64,000 bases of DNA from Azoarcus sp. (GTDB lineage Bacteria; Pseudomonadota; Gammaproteobacteria; Burkholderiales; Rhodocyclaceae), in assembly GCA_031274995.1 (NCBI GenBank), contig JAISPJ010000091.1:1-64000 (forward strand). Direction: 5' to 3'. Positions 55,401 to 64,000 of the stretch are shown here, piece by piece. The first letter of the stretch is position 1. Every line of letters begins with the position of its first letter. The position numbers and the translations under genes are program-made. The notes beneath the pieces were generated by a model. It did not search any database. It saw only the letters and a program-made list of their open reading frames with translations, and was not told the origin of the DNA.

Positions 55401-55941
55401 CGATGTACCAGGCATCTGGAAAAAGCTGCGCCCACTCACAAGCGAGCCGTTCCGCCAACGCCTCGTTGCCATTGGCGAGCGCATGCCCCACGTCGCCCGC
55501 CAATGCCCCGGAGAGGCACAACAGGCCGCTCGCCGCGCCGTCCCGGAACCATTCGCGGCACATCAGCGCCCTGCCCCGCGACTTGTTCTCCATCCAGGCG
55601 CGGGTCAACAACCCGCACAGTTGCCCGAATCCCTCGCGGTTCTTGCAGATCAGCAGCACGCGCCAAGGTTTGCCGTGTTCGTTCCCGTTCTCGATCCAGG
55701 CATCTACCCCGATGACCGGCTTCAAACCCCGGTTACGTGCGCCCCTGTAGAACTTGACCATGCCGAAGAGGTTCCCGAGGTCGGAAATCCCCAGTGCCGG
55801 CATACCATCCCTTGCGACAGCGTCAAACGCGGCGTCGATCTGGACGATGCCGTCGGTGATCGAATACTCGGTGTGCAGGCGTAGATGGATGAACCGGGGA
55901 GAGTGCGGAGCGAAGCCGGAGGGAGATGCGGGGGTGTTCAT
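52426..55941 (-). CDS. dnaE: DNA polymerase III alpha subunit DnaE
   Basis: An 1171-residue replicative polymerase. The N-terminal PHP domain begins RFIHLRLHTEYSITDG. The catalytic aspartates lie in MPDFDIDFCQDNR (about 410-420), after GPGRGSGAGSLVAY. The finger region has VGMHAGGVLIAPG, DFLGLRNLTIIE, YRPGPLGSGMVDDF and KSHTAAYAVVTYHTAWLKAH. A beta-clamp-binding motif QGGLFD is at about 930, followed by the OB fold. There is no upstream alternative start; a TAAAAT box is almost on top of the ATG. Confidence 0.98.
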   Translation of the reverse strand: MNTPASPSGFAPHSPRFIHLRLHTEYSITDGIVQIDAAFDAVARDGMPALGISDLGNLFGMVKFYRGARNRGLKPVIGVDAWIENGNEHGKPWRVLLICKNREGFGQLCGLLTRAWMENKSRGRALMCREWFRDGAASGLLCLSGALAGDVGHALANGNEALAERLACEWAQLFPDAWYIELQRAGQPGTEAYVRQAVALAGRLGLPVVATHPVQFLRREDFEAHEARVCIAEGFVLADKRRPREFTAEQYFKSQAEMCALFADIPEALENSVEIARRCSLTVQTDKSFLPLFPTPEGMGLDDFLAREAWQGLEVRLAQLYPDDGERARQRPRYEERLQFEIDTIIQMGFPGYFLIVADFIQWAKSNGVPVGPGRGSGAGSLVAYSLRITDLDPLAYALLFERFLNPERVSMPDFDIDFCQDNRHRVIEYVRTRYGKEAVSQIATFGTMASKAVVRDVGRVLDLPYGLCDRISKLIPFDGPKPVLLARALELEPQLTEMMRDGNDGEAIQKLWSLAKPLEGLTRNVGMHAGGVLIAPGKLTDFCPLYIADGAEAMPVSQFDKDDVEAVGLVKFDFLGLRNLTIIELALDYVERLEGRRPHLESLDFNDPDAYQILKEANTTAIFQVESEGMKKLLKKLGPDRFEDIIAVLALYRPGPLGSGMVDDFILRKKGMQTIEYFHPDLKACLEPTYGVIVYQEQVMQISQIIGGYTLGGADMLRRAMGKKKPEEMANHRDFIAEGAKRKGYDPKLAERLFDLMTKFAEYGFNKSHTAAYAVVTYHTAWLKAHHCAAFMAATLSSDLDNTDAVKVFVEDALNNNLKILPPDANESGYRFVPVDRKTIRYGLGAVKGVGEPAVRAILAAREQGGAFLDLFNFCARVDRRHVNRRVIEALIRAGAMDMLSGHAGRDRAQLMASVSLAIEAAEQAAASAMQGGLFDALPEAAGAAVEFAAVRPWTERARLKEEKLAIGFFLSGHPFNACKNEVRRFVRQPLAQLAASRDSVMLAGIAMDVRYKMAARGKMAFILLDDGTIPREVTVYNETLDACRDKIAIDEVLVIEGKASEDEFSGGLRIVAERLLNFSEARARFARGLRLQLDIEALNGTAEAAINRLSALLEPFRAAVCPVRVSIRNGRAEGDLALGDAWRVKPDDALLENLREWLPAGAVEVVYAD

Positions 55942-55947
55942 CAGCGC

Positions 55948-55953
55948 ATTTTA
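55948..55953 (-). promoter_or_regulatory. -10-like box immediately upstream of dnaE
   Basis: On the minus strand TAAAAT lies only 6 nt before the dnaE ATG, so transcription from it would give a leaderless or nearly leaderless message. No Shine-Dalgarno and no clear -35 are seen. The sequence between, ATGCGCTGATG, also contains a two-codon frame whose TGA overlaps the dnaE ATG. Confidence 0.3.
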
Positions 55954-56018
55954 GCCGAGTCATCCCCCATCCCGGTGTTACGAACCTGCTCAACACATCC
56001 CGAAAACGAATGGAGGGC

Positions 56019-56834
56019 TTATGACGCAACTCCACGCTGGCGCATTTGCTCGAACAGGCACACAGCAGCCGCTGCACCGACGTTGAGGGACTCAATGCCC
56101 CCCATCATCGGGATGCGCAGGATTTCGTCGGCGCTTGCGAGGAGCGCAGGCGAGACGCCTTGCCCTTCAGCCCCGAAAAGCCAAGCCACGGGGCCACGCA
56201 GGTCAGCCTCGAAAAACATCCGGGTCTTTTCATTGACACCCGCCGCCACGATCTTGCCCTGATACGCGGCAAGCCCTGCGATGGCATCGACCCGCTCGTG
56301 GATGCTCAAGCGGAAATGCGCGCCCATTCCGGCACGCAAAGCCTTGGGCGACCACGCTTGCGTGCAACCGGGCGTGAGCCAAATACGCCGGATGCCCGCT
56401 GCGGCAGCGGTACGCAGGATCGAACCGAGATTACCGGGATCCTGAATGGCATCGAGCACGATAATCGTTTCCCGTTCCAGCGTCTTCTCCGCAACGGGCA
56501 GCGGTAATGCGATGCGCGCAACAATGCCCATAGGCGTATCGACCGGACTCAGACGGTCGAACAGCGCGTCGGGTACGCAGATTGGAGGTTCTCCCGCATG
56601 CATGCGGGTAAGCAAGGAAAGAATTTCGGGGTTGGCGCACCCGCTCTCGGATACGCAAACGTCGAGCAAGTCAACGCCTGCATCGAGAGCGCAACCGAGC
56701 AAATGAGTGCCATCGAGCAGAGTCTGGCCACGCTGGCGGCGCTCGCTTCGATGCCGCGCAAGCGCCGCGATCAATTTGAGCCGGGGGTTGTCGCGCGAAC
56801 TGAGATGGTTAAAGGTGAAACGCATCACCGTCAT
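56019..56834 (-). CDS. SpoU/TrmH-family RNA 2'-O-methyltransferase
   Basis: A 271-residue SPOUT methyltransferase. The N-terminal substrate-binding part (SSRDNPRLKLIAALARHRSE, then LLDGTHLLGCALDAG) leads to the catalytic motifs IVLDAIQDPGNLGSILRTA (motif 1), AWLFGAEGQGVSPALLASAD (motif 2) and IPMMGGIESLNVGAAAAVCL (motif 3). It ribose-methylates rRNA or tRNA; the exact site is not readable. A second ATG 9 nt downstream is an alternative start. Confidence 0.92.
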   Translation of the reverse strand: MTVMRFTFNHLSSRDNPRLKLIAALARHRSERRQRGQTLLDGTHLLGCALDAGVDLLDVCVSESGCANPEILSLLTRMHAGEPPICVPDALFDRLSPVDTPMGIVARIALPLPVAEKTLERETIIVLDAIQDPGNLGSILRTAAAAGIRRIWLTPGCTQAWSPKALRAGMGAHFRLSIHERVDAIAGLAAYQGKIVAAGVNEKTRMFFEADLRGPVAWLFGAEGQGVSPALLASADEILRIPMMGGIESLNVGAAAAVCLFEQMRQRGVAS

Positions 56835-56849
56835 CCTTCAGCAAACCTA

Positions 56850-57311
56850 TTACATTCTCATGGCCAGCCCAAGCGTAGCCGCCGTAGCCGTTAAAGCGGA
56901 GAGTGCGAGCGTAATGTCCAATCGCTTATTGATGCGTCGCACAGCGGCTTGTGCCTGTGCCTGTGCCAGACCTCCCCGTGCCAAGGCGGCACGCAATTCC
57001 TTCCAGGGCGCAAACCAGAGCGAGGCATAGACGGCAATCATCACTGCGCCGAGAAACGCCATCAACAACCAGGCTCGTGGCACGTGCGCGTGGCCAATCC
57101 AAACCAACATAAAGCTGCCGGAGATGACGATGAGCACAATCGAAATCCACGAGAGAGAGAAAAATTTTTCGAGCGCCTCAGCCCACCGTGCGGTGGTCAA
57201 TGCCGGGGAAACCAGACAGACACGGATGAAGACCATGCCGCCGATCCAGAGCGTGACACCCGTGAGATGCAGAAAAAGAGCGAGGTGGTGAAAGATTACA
57301 GTAGTAAACAT
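56850..57311 (-). CDS. CopD-like four-helix membrane protein
   Basis: A 153-residue integral membrane protein with hydrophobic segments at about 9-31, 52-72, 79-98 and 130-150. The first helix has HLALFLHLTGVTLWIGGMVF with two His residues, as in CopD-domain or HemJ-like proteins. Such proteins may bind haem or copper, but no function can be assigned. It lies between rnhB and the SpoU gene on the same strand. Confidence 0.65.
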   Translation of the reverse strand: MFTTVIFHHLALFLHLTGVTLWIGGMVFIRVCLVSPALTTARWAEALEKFFSLSWISIVLIVISGSFMLVWIGHAHVPRAWLLMAFLGAVMIAVYASLWFAPWKELRAALARGGLAQAQAQAAVRRINKRLDITLALSALTATAATLGLAMRM

Positions 57312-57338
57312 GTGTTAGGCAATTTCCTCGCCGGTCCA

Positions 57339-57917
57339 TCACGGCGAATCGGCAAGGATGCGACTGACAGGCGCAAAGCTCTTGCGATAGAAATCCGCGA
57401 CTCCGTACCGACGGAGTGCATCGAGATGGGCGGAAGTCGGATAACCCTTGTGACGCGCGAGTCCGAATTGGGGATAGAGGCGATCCAGTTCGATCATTTG
57501 CGCGTCACGCGCGGTCTTGGCAAGGATAGAAGCTGCGGAAATCGCCGGTTCCAGTGCATCGCCGCCGACGATGGCCCGCACAGGCAGAGAAATGTCCGGG
57601 CAACGGTTGCCGTCGACCCGCACTTCGTCAGGCATGATTGTCAGCGCGGCAATAGCGCGTTGCATCGCCAGCAGGCTGGCTTGCAGGATGTTGAGACGGT
57701 CAATTTCTTCCGCTGCCGCTTCGGCAACGCTCCAGGCAAGCGAGCGTTGCCGGATCAAACCCGCCAGACGTTCGCGCGAGCGCGCGGTCAGTTTTTTGGA
57801 ATCAGCCAGACCTTCGATGGGGCGCGCCGGGTCGAGAATAACGGCAGCAGCCACCACCGGCCCGCACAGGGGGCCACGCCCGGCTTCGTCGACACCGCAG
57901 ATTATTGCCTCGGCCAT
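57339..57917 (-). CDS. rnhB: Ribonuclease HII
   Basis: A 192-residue RNase HII that nicks at ribonucleotides in DNA. Active-site segments are [20 protein letters not shown] (Asp and Glu), [10 protein letters not shown], and [19 protein letters not shown], then [15 protein letters not shown]. The order lpxB-rnhB downstream of the lpx genes is common in proteobacteria. Starts 9 nt after lpxB. Confidence 0.96.
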   Translation of the reverse strand: MAEAIICGVDEAGRGPLCGPVVAAAVILDPARPIEGLADSKKLTARSRERLAGLIRQRSLAWSVAEAAAEEIDRLNILQASLLAMQRAIAALTIMPDEVRVDGNRCPDISLPVRAIVGGDALEPAISAASILAKTARDAQMIELDRLYPQFGLARHKGYPTSAHLDALRRYGVADFYRKSFAPVSRILADSP

Positions 57918-57926
57918 GCCCGCGCT

Positions 57927-59102
57927 TCAGGATACCTCTGCTTCCCGCGCGGCAGCGGAATCACGCAAATAAGGCAAGATGACCTTGGCCGCCCGCTCTG
58001 CCGTCCCCTGACGCAGTTCATGGTGCAGAGCAGTGAAGCGTCCGGCAAGCGCCGCGCAGCCGTCAGCATCAGCAAGCCATTTCTCAACGGCCGCAGCCAT
58101 GATTTCAGGGGCTGCGTCATCCTGGAGCAACTCGGGAACCACAAGTTCGTTGAGCAGAATATTGGGCAACCCGACCCAGGGCAGATAGGCCATGCGCTTA
58201 ATCAGGCGATACTGCCATCTGCCCATGCGGTAGCTGATTACCATCGGGCGCTTGAGCAGCGCGGCTTCAAGGCAGGCCGTACCGCTGGCGGCAAGCACCA
58301 CGTCGGCGGCAGTCATCGCTTCGACCGCGTGGCCAAACAGCAGGCGGACCGATATATCTTCGAATGATCCCCGGCGGTACATGGCCTCAGCAAAAATCTC
58401 CCGCGTCTCACGGGTCGCCAACGGTACGAGGAAAATGGTTCCCGGCCGTCGGTGCGCGATGAATTCCGCCGTAGCGATAAAGCAATCGGCCAGATTGCTG
58501 ACCTCCGACTGCCGACTGCCGGGCAGCAATGCCACAATGGTCGCGTCAAGCGGCAAATCCAGCAATTCGCGCGTTGCCTGCCGGTTTGGCTCCATCGGCA
58601 GTTCGTCCGCAAGCGGATGTCCAACGTAAGTGGCGGGAATACCCGCACGCTCGTAGATCGGCATCTCGAACGGGAACAGGCACAACATGTGCGTCACCGA
58701 GCGTGCGATGGTCTTGATCCGCCTGCCACGCCAAGCCCAGATCGAAGGGCTGACGAAGTGGATGGCAGGGATGCCGTCCGCCTTTATCTTGCCCTCGAGC
58801 CAGAGGTTGAAATCAGGCGCATCGACACCGATAAACACGTCGGGTTGCGTGCGGCGAATGTCTTTGAGCAGCTTGCGACGAATACTGGCCAGCGAACTGT
58901 AACGACCAATCGCCTCCGTATAGCCGTTGACCGAGAGCAACTCGGCAGGCCAAAGCGCCTCAAAGCCTTCGGCCTGCATTTTCGGGCCACCGATGCCATA
59001 GAAACGCGCCTTGGGCAAATGGGCGCGAACGGCGCGTATCAGGTGAGCGCCCAGTAAATCACCGGAGGCTTCTCCGGCTACCATGGCAATCGTAGGGGTC
59101 AT
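57927..59102 (-). CDS. lpxB: Lipid-A-disaccharide synthase LpxB
   Basis: A 391-residue GT19 glycosyltransferase joining UDP-diacylglucosamine and lipid X. Motifs are IAMVAGEASGDLLGAHLIRA, YGIGGPKMQAEGFEALW, VGVDAPDFNLWLE-like GVDAPDF, HFVSPSIWAWRGRRIKTI, YVGHPLADE, LLPGSRQSEV and ASGTACLEAAL. The ATG at 59102 follows the lpxA stop by one base; the open frame upstream is not conserved. Confidence 0.97.
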   Translation of the reverse strand: MTPTIAMVAGEASGDLLGAHLIRAVRAHLPKARFYGIGGPKMQAEGFEALWPAELLSVNGYTEAIGRYSSLASIRRKLLKDIRRTQPDVFIGVDAPDFNLWLEGKIKADGIPAIHFVSPSIWAWRGRRIKTIARSVTHMLCLFPFEMPIYERAGIPATYVGHPLADELPMEPNRQATRELLDLPLDATIVALLPGSRQSEVSNLADCFIATAEFIAHRRPGTIFLVPLATRETREIFAEAMYRRGSFEDISVRLLFGHAVEAMTAADVVLAASGTACLEAALLKRPMVISYRMGRWQYRLIKRMAYLPWVGLPNILLNELVVPELLQDDAAPEIMAAAVEKWLADADGCAALAGRFTALHHELRQGTAERAAKVILPYLRDSAAAREAEVS

Positions 59103-59103
59103 G

Positions 59104-59874
59104 TCAGCGTACCAATCCGCGCCCAGATACACCGATAAAATCGGCAAAAGGTTGGACTTCTTTATGATCGACGGCAAGCGCGATGATTTGCTCACGCGCT
59201 TCCGCAAGCGAGAGACTATTACGGTAAAGGATACGATAAGCCCGCTTGATCGCGCTGACCGTCTCGGCTGAAAAGCCCCGGCGACGCAACCCTTCGCTGT
59301 TGATGCCGTGCGGCGCAGCGGGGCTGCCGCCCACAGTAACGTAGGGAGGCAAATCCTGGAGCAGCAGGGCGAACGCGCCGATGAAGCTGTGCGCACCGAC
59401 GCGGACAAACTGGTGGACACCGCTGAAACCGCCGAGTATGGCCCAGTCGCCTATGTGTGCATGTCCGGCAAGCGAAGCGCCATTGGCAAAGACAGTATTG
59501 CTGCCGACCTGGCAATCGTGCGCGATGTGCACATAAGCCATGATCCAGTTGTCATTGCCGATGCATGTGACGCCGCCATCCTGAGCCGTGCCGGTACTGA
59601 AGGTGCAATACTCACGAATCGTGTTGCGGTCGCCAATCTCAAGCCGGGTGGGCTCGCCGGAATATTTTTTGTCCTGTGGCACGCCACCGAGTGAACTGAA
59701 TTGGAAAATCTTGTTTTCGCGCCCGATCCGGGTATGGCCTTCGAGCACGACATGCGGCCCGATCCAGGTGCCGTCACCAATCTCGACATGCTCGCCGATA
59801 ACCGAGTACGGCCCGATTTCGACCTCGCTGCCAATTTTCGCGCAAGGATGAACGATGGCCGACGGATGGATCAT
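59104..59874 (-). CDS. lpxA: UDP-N-acetylglucosamine acyltransferase LpxA
   Basis: A 256-residue left-handed beta-helix enzyme, first step of lipid A synthesis. Hexapeptide repeats run from [20 protein letters not shown]. Catalytic His lies in [19 protein letters not shown], followed by [12 protein letters not shown] and [12 protein letters not shown]. The ATG at 59874 overlaps the fabZ stop (ATGA); a GTG at 59895 would add seven residues and is less likely. Confidence 0.97.
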   Translation of the reverse strand: MIHPSAIVHPCAKIGSEVEIGPYSVIGEHVEIGDGTWIGPHVVLEGHTRIGRENKIFQFSSLGGVPQDKKYSGEPTRLEIGDRNTIREYCTFSTGTAQDGGVTCIGNDNWIMAYVHIAHDCQVGSNTVFANGASLAGHAHIGDWAILGGFSGVHQFVRVGAHSFIGAFALLLQDLPPYVTVGGSPAAPHGINSEGLRRRGFSAETVSAIKRAYRILYRNSLSLAEAREQIIALAVDHKEVQPFADFIGVSGRGLVR

Positions 59875-60311
59875 GGTTTGACCCTGAAGGCGCACAGAAA
59901 CTCGGACTCGACGGCCAGTCCGCCGTCAACGGTGGCAAGCCCTCTGTATCGGTAGATGCCGCGTTTGTTTTGCAGCATGGAAACATCGAACAGCAATTGG
60001 TCGCCCGGCACGACCTGACGCTTGAAGCGAACCTTGTCCATCCCGGCAAACAGCACCACCGACTCTTCGGTAGGAATGACATCCTCGGTTTTACACGACA
60101 GCAGCGCGGCCGTCTGGGCCAGCGCCTCGACGATGAGCACACCCGGCATGACCGGATGATGGGGAAAGTGACCGGGAAAGAACGGCTCATTTACAGTGAC
60201 ATTCTTGATGGCGAGGATGCGGTTCTCCTGGATTTCCAGCACCCGGTCAACCAACAGGAAGGGGTAGCGATGCGGCAGATAGCGAAGAATTTCGTTGATG
60301 TCCATAACCAT
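59871..60311 (-). CDS. fabZ: 3-hydroxyacyl-[ACP] dehydratase FabZ
   Basis: A 146-residue hot-dog-fold dehydratase. Motifs are [40 protein letters not shown] (catalytic His) and [11 protein letters not shown] (catalytic Glu). ATG at 60311 or at 60305 both fit (MVMDINEIL or MDINEIL). It lies 4 nt after lpxD in the usual lpxD-fabZ-lpxA order. Confidence 0.96.
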   Translation of the reverse strand: MVMDINEILRYLPHRYPFLLVDRVLEIQENRILAIKNVTVNEPFFPGHFPHHPVMPGVLIVEALAQTAALLSCKTEDVIPTEESVVLFAGMDKVRFKRQVVPGDQLLFDVSMLQNKRGIYRYRGLATVDGGLAVESEFLCAFRVKP

Positions 60312-60315
60312 GATT

Positions 60316-61356
60316 TCAGAGTGTTTCCTTGGTCTTTTCCTGCTGCTCCAAGCGGTGTTCGAGAAGGCGTATCCTGTCCGCAAGCGCGTCGAGATGACGG
60401 AGATGGGCAAAATTCTTTGCCCATTCGGCGTGAGACTGCTGCGGCAGGCAACTGGTGTAGACGCCCGCTGTCCTGATGGATTTCGAGATCAGGGTACGGC
60501 CGGACACGATCACGTCGTCCACAACGGTAACGTGCCCGGAAATACCGCTCTGACCACCGATCATACAACGTGCGCCGACTCTTGAGCTGCCCGCGATGCC
60601 GGAACTGCCCGCCATGGCGGTGTGCTCGCCAATATGCACGTTGTGCGCAACCTGGATCTGGTTGTCGAGCTTGACGCCATTACCTATCACGGTATCTTCC
60701 AGAGCGCCGCGGTCGATAGAGGTATTGGAGCCGATTTCCACATCGTCACCGATCACGACCCGGCCTATCTGCGGAATTTTGACCCAACGGCCTTCGGCTT
60801 CCCGCGCGAAGCCGAAACCATCCGAACCGATCACCGCGCCCGCGTGGATGATGCAGTTCTCGCCGAGCACACAACCGGCATAGATCGTGACGTTGGGTGC
60901 CAGCCGCGTACCGCGCCCGATGCGTACCCCGCAACCAACATAACAATTGGCTCCGATCAGCACCTCTTCGCCGATTTCCGCCCCCTCCTCCACCACGGCT
61001 CCAGCATCGACCGCGACCGTCGCGGGTATTACGCAACGCACCGACGCAAGCGGGTGCAAGCCGGGAACGATGGGCGGCAAAGGATTGAAGATCTGTGAAG
61101 CGCGCGCAAAATAAAGGTAAGGGTCGTCGGTCACAATGCGTGGCCGATCATTGCCGACTGCGTCACGGTATGCGGGTTTAATGATGAAAGCCGCGGCACG
61201 GCTGGTTTTCAGCCGGCTTGAGAATTTCGAACTGGCGAGAAACGCCAGATCGCCCGCGCCCGCCCTTTCCAGTGTGGCAACCCGGCATATCTCCACACTG
61301 CCGTCTCCCACCAGTTCGCCGCCAAGCCGGGCAACCAATGTGTCGATTCGTGTCAT
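60316..61356 (-). CDS. lpxD: UDP-3-O-(3-hydroxyacyl)glucosamine N-acyltransferase LpxD
   Basis: A 346-residue acyltransferase with an N-terminal uridine-binding domain, a beta-helix ([60 protein letters not shown]) and [17 protein letters not shown] with the catalytic His in [18 protein letters not shown]-terminal helix ([15 protein letters not shown]) completes it. Third acylation step of lipid A. Confidence 0.97.
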   Translation of the reverse strand: MTRIDTLVARLGGELVGDGSVEICRVATLERAGAGDLAFLASSKFSSRLKTSRAAAFIIKPAYRDAVGNDRPRIVTDDPYLYFARASQIFNPLPPIVPGLHPLASVRCVIPATVAVDAGAVVEEGAEIGEEVLIGANCYVGCGVRIGRGTRLAPNVTIYAGCVLGENCIIHAGAVIGSDGFGFAREAEGRWVKIPQIGRVVIGDDVEIGSNTSIDRGALEDTVIGNGVKLDNQIQVAHNVHIGEHTAMAGSSGIAGSSRVGARCMIGGQSGISGHVTVVDDVIVSGRTLISKSIRTAGVYTSCLPQQSHAEWAKNFAHLRHLDALADRIRLLEHRLEQQEKTKETL

Positions 61357-61374
61357 CTCTGATGACCGGAAACC

Positions 61375-61884
61375 TTACTTGCCGTCGCCCAGCGCCTTGA
61401 GCACCTTGTCCGTGATGTCGACACGCGGATTGACATACACGGCATCCTGGAGAACGACATCGTATTTTTCACCTTCGGCAATCTGCTTGATGACCTGATT
61501 TGTTTTTTCAATGATTGAAGCCATATCCTCGTTGCGGCGCTGGTTGAGATCTTCGCGGAACTCGCGCTGCCTGCGCTGGAAATCCCGGTTCAACTCAGAG
61601 AAAGAACGTTCTTTCCTTTGGCGCTCGGAGTCGCCCAATTTCAAGTTTTCGTTTTCCAGTTCTTTCTGGAGGGCATCCAGATCCTTTGCCAGGCGCTGCA
61701 ACTCCTGGTCGCGTTTGGAAAAGTCTTTTTCGATGCGTTGCAGCGCGCGTACTGCCGGCGCGGACTCCCGCATTATGCGGTCGGAATTGACAAAACCAAA
61801 TTTGGTGGTGAGGGTGTCCGCAAGCGCCAACTGGGAAACTCCCGTCAGGGCCAGGACGAACACGGAAAGGACACGAACTTTCAC
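61375..61884 (-). CDS. skp: Periplasmic chaperone Skp/OmpH
   Basis: A 169-residue precursor. The signal peptide (VLSVFVLALTGVSQLALA) is followed by FGFVNSDRIMRESAPAVRAL and a long charged coiled coil (residues about 45-140), ending in VVLQDAVYVNPRVDITDKVL. Skp shields unfolded outer-membrane proteins on their way to BamA, encoded just upstream. The start is GTG at 61884, 6 nt after a GGAG; an overlapping ATG is in another frame. Confidence 0.94.
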   Translation of the reverse strand: MKVRVLSVFVLALTGVSQLALADTLTTKFGFVNSDRIMRESAPAVRALQRIEKDFSKRDQELQRLAKDLDALQKELENENLKLGDSERQRKERSFSELNRDFQRRQREFREDLNQRRNEDMASIIEKTNQVIKQIAEGEKYDVVLQDAVYVNPRVDITDKVLKALGDGK

Positions 61885-61927
61885 ACATTTCTCCAAGCGA
61901 GTCGTTTCTGATACAACACGGCACACA

Positions 61928-64000
61928 TCAAAATGTAGCGCCAAGCAAAAAATCGAAGGGGCGGGTTTTGTCGCCCTCTTTTTTCTTCAGCGGATAACCC
62001 AGACTGAACTTGAGCGGACCGATCGGCGCGTTCCACGTCAGAGCCAAACCCGCACTGTACCGCAAATCGCTGGCTCTGACGCGCTGGTTTTCCCCCGTGA
62101 CAGCATCTTTCCCGCTCCCCCAGACAGTACCCGCGTCGACGAAGGTTGAGAAGCGGAACGACTGATCGCTCCCCGAACCAGGCATCGGGAAAAAGAATTC
62201 AAGATTGGCAATGAACTTGCGCGTACCGCCAATGGAGTTGCCTTCTTCGTCCTTCGGGCCGATCGAATACGCTTCGTAGCCGCGCACCGAATTGATGCCC
62301 CCCACATAGAAATTCTTGTAGAACGGCAGCGGTTTTTTATCGTACCCCTTGGCCCAACCAAGCTCCGTATTGAACATCAGGGCATAGCTACGGCCAACCG
62401 GAATCCAGTGCTGGAACTGGTAGGTGATTTTGCCATAACGAAGATCCGCCGGGGCGGTTGCGACCTCACCGTAAATGCGCTGGTAAGTGCCCTTTGTCGG
62501 ATAGAGATAACTGTTGCGGGTATCGCGCCCCCAACCGGCGCTCGCCACCACACTGTTAACATCGACTTCGCCAACGCCATATCTGTCATCGGTTTTGTCT
62601 GTGATGTTTTCCGCCCCCTTACAGCCAAAATCCTTACAGAACTCCTTGTACTGTATGTAGCTTCCTTTATACGTAGTGATCCGGGTACGGTCAAACGCCA
62701 GGCCGAAGCTGATGCTGTCATCCTCGGCAACCGGATAGCCCATACGCAGGCCGGCACCCGCCGAAACCATCTTGTAGGGTGATACCGACAAGGTCTTCGC
62801 CGGATCGTAAGTCCGATAATAAATATCTCCCCCCAGGCTGACACCATCGACGGTGAAATACGGGTCGGTCAGAGACAGCGATACGGTACGGGAAGATCTG
62901 GACGTATTGAAGGCAAGCACAGCATTCTTGCCGGAGCCAAAAATATTGCGGTCCGAGATCGCCGCCTGGAGCACTGCCTTTTCGGCGGAGGAATAGCCCA
63001 CCCCGAGCATCAGGCTGCCGGTGCGCCGTTCCTTGACCGAGAAATTGACATCGACCTGGTCGGTCGTCTCCGCCACGGGCGGCGTTTCAACCGTTACCTC
63101 ATCGAAAAAACCAAGCCTGTCGATGCGGTCACGCGAGCGGTTGATCGTCGCACCATCGTACCAACCGCTTTCCATCTGCCTAACTTCGCGGCGGATGACT
63201 TCATCACGGGTTCTGGCGTTGCCCTGCACGTTAATACGCCGCACATACACCTTGCGGCCAGGATCAACATAGATGGTAAAGGCGACCTCATGTTTTTGTT
63301 CATTCACTTCGGGCGCGGCGTTGACGTTGGCGAACGCATAACCCTCGTTACCCAGGCGGTCGGTGATTGCCTTGGTGGTTTCGGTCAGGCGCTCACGCGA
63401 AAAAATCTCACCGGGATGGACAGTCGCCAGTTTCAGGTATTCATTCTCGGGCAAAACCAAGGTACCCGCGAAACGCACGTCGGTCACGGTGTAACGCTCG
63501 CCTTCGCGAAGGCTGATCGTAATGTAGATATCCTTTTTATCCGGCGTAATCGAAACTTGGGTGGATTCAATATCGAAATCGAGATAGCCACGATCAAGAT
63601 AATGAGAACGCAGGCGCTCGAGATCGGCGGCAAGTTTCTGGCGCGAATACCGGTCGCGCTTGGTGTACCAGGTAAACCAGCCCGGCGTGGAAAGCTCGAA
63701 GAAATCGAGCAGGTCGCCTTCCTTGTATGCCTTCGTGCCGACGATCTTGATCTGCCGGATACGGGCGACATCACCTTCGTCAACGTTGAAGGCGATGCCA
63801 ACACGGTTGCGCTCGAGCGGCGTCACCGTGGTCGTGACAGTTGCACCGAATTTGCCGCGCGCAAGGTATTGGCGCTTGATTTCCTGCTCGGCGCGGTCGA
63901 GCAGCGCACGGTCGAAGGTACGGGACTCAGCCAGGTCCACATCGCGCAGCCCTTTCCTCAACGCTTCGACATCAAGATCTTTGACACCGACAAAATCAAT
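61928..64000 (-). CDS. bamA: Outer-membrane assembly factor BamA, 3' part (5' end beyond window)
   Basis: 691 codons (690 residues and the stop) are present and the frame stays open to the window edge (IDFVGVKDLDVEALRKGLRD at the boundary). Missing are the signal peptide and most of POTRA1. POTRA motifs include LARGKFGATVTTTV, NVDEGDVARIRQIKIVG and DPGRKVYVRRINVQGNARTR. The barrel has the loop-6 motif VRGYEAYSIGP and ends FDFLLGATF with a terminal Phe. BamA folds and inserts outer-membrane proteins with BamB, which is encoded at 9.1 kb. Confidence 0.97.
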   Translation of the reverse strand: MDFVGVKDLDVEALRKGLRDVDLAESRTFDRALLDRAEQEIKRQYLARGKFGATVTTTVTPLERNRVGIAFNVDEGDVARIRQIKIVGTKAYKEGDLLDFFELSTPGWFTWYTKRDRYSRQKLAADLERLRSHYLDRGYLDFDIESTQVSITPDKKDIYITISLREGERYTVTDVRFAGTLVLPENEYLKLATVHPGEIFSRERLTETTKAITDRLGNEGYAFANVNAAPEVNEQKHEVAFTIYVDPGRKVYVRRINVQGNARTRDEVIRREVRQMESGWYDGATINRSRDRIDRLGFFDEVTVETPPVAETTDQVDVNFSVKERRTGSLMLGVGYSSAEKAVLQAAISDRNIFGSGKNAVLAFNTSRSSRTVSLSLTDPYFTVDGVSLGGDIYYRTYDPAKTLSVSPYKMVSAGAGLRMGYPVAEDDSISFGLAFDRTRITTYKGSYIQYKEFCKDFGCKGAENITDKTDDRYGVGEVDVNSVVASAGWGRDTRNSYLYPTKGTYQRIYGEVATAPADLRYGKITYQFQHWIPVGRSYALMFNTELGWAKGYDKKPLPFYKNFYVGGINSVRGYEAYSIGPKDEEGNSIGGTRKFIANLEFFFPMPGSGSDQSFRFSTFVDAGTVWGSGKDAVTGENQRVRASDLRYSAGLALTWNAPIGPLKFSLGYPLKKKEGDKTRPFDFLLGATF

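Noticed and set aside
1..64000. CRISPR arrays, tRNA or rRNA genes, transposases, phage genes
   Set aside because: Looked for regularly spaced repeats, conserved rRNA/tRNA segments and DDE or integrase motifs; none found. A tRNA-scan and Infernal search would be decisive for small RNA genes.

Overview
The window looks like chromosome from a betaproteobacterium, most likely near Rhodocyclales (genus not resolvable by eye). The evidence is the gene order ndk-rlmN-pilF-rodZ-ispG-hisS-yfgM-bamB-der-hfq-hflX-hflK-hflC-(DUF2065)-hisZ-purA and, on the other strand at the far end, bamA-skp-lpxD-fabZ-lpxA-lpxB-rnhB-...-dnaE. Both runs are typical Gram-negative housekeeping blocks. Genes are tightly packed with many ATGA or GTGA stop/start overlaps. 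No rRNA, tRNA, CRISPR array or transposase was seen.

Layout. 1-2.3 kb: the 5' end of a fluoride channel gene (crcB), an MscS-type channel and an HDOD signalling protein. 2.4-18.0 kb: the housekeeping run from ndk to purA. 18.04-18.75 kb: a gene-free, AT-rich gap with palindromic repeats, ending in a probable FNR-dependent promoter. 18.75-35.2 kb: an anaerobic nitrate ammonification (DNRA) island. It holds napFDAGHBC (periplasmic nitrate reductase), moaA-moaC-moaD-moaE-mobB-mobA-moeA (molybdenum cofactor), nrfH-nrfA (ammonia-forming nitrite reductase), a split System II cytochrome c synthetase (ResB-like plus CcsA-like), and mog. 35.2-43.8 kb: htpG behind a sigma-32 type promoter, mnmC, a dCache/PAS/GGDEF cyclase, rmuC and an M20 amidohydrolase. 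44.1-52.3 kb: an eight-gene operon encoding a type II secretion / type IV pilus-like machine (ATPase, platform protein, PilM-N-O-P-like proteins, three pseudopilin-like proteins) with no secretin or prepilin peptidase in it. 52.4-64 kb, minus strand: dnaE, a SpoU methyltransferase, a CopD-like membrane protein, rnhB, lpxB, lpxA, fabZ, lpxD, skp and the 3' part of bamA.

How the genes fit together. Nap takes electrons from quinol through NapC or NapGH and reduces nitrate to nitrite. NrfH passes quinol electrons to NrfA, which reduces nitrite to ammonium. The embedded Moco genes supply NapA's cofactor, and the ResB/CcsA pair is well placed to attach NrfA's CxxCK haem. The island therefore encodes much of the pathway plus cofactor assembly, although MoaD activation (MoeB), the molybdate transporter and the regulators are not in view. 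Copies of a short palindromic repeat with the core GCGGGAATGACG lie in the gaps that separate the accessory blocks.

The two items most worth following up are the secretin-less pseudopilus operon, which has two paralogous pseudopilins sharing an LPCP...RTLGLP domain, and the compact DNRA island with its own cofactor and haem-attachment genes.
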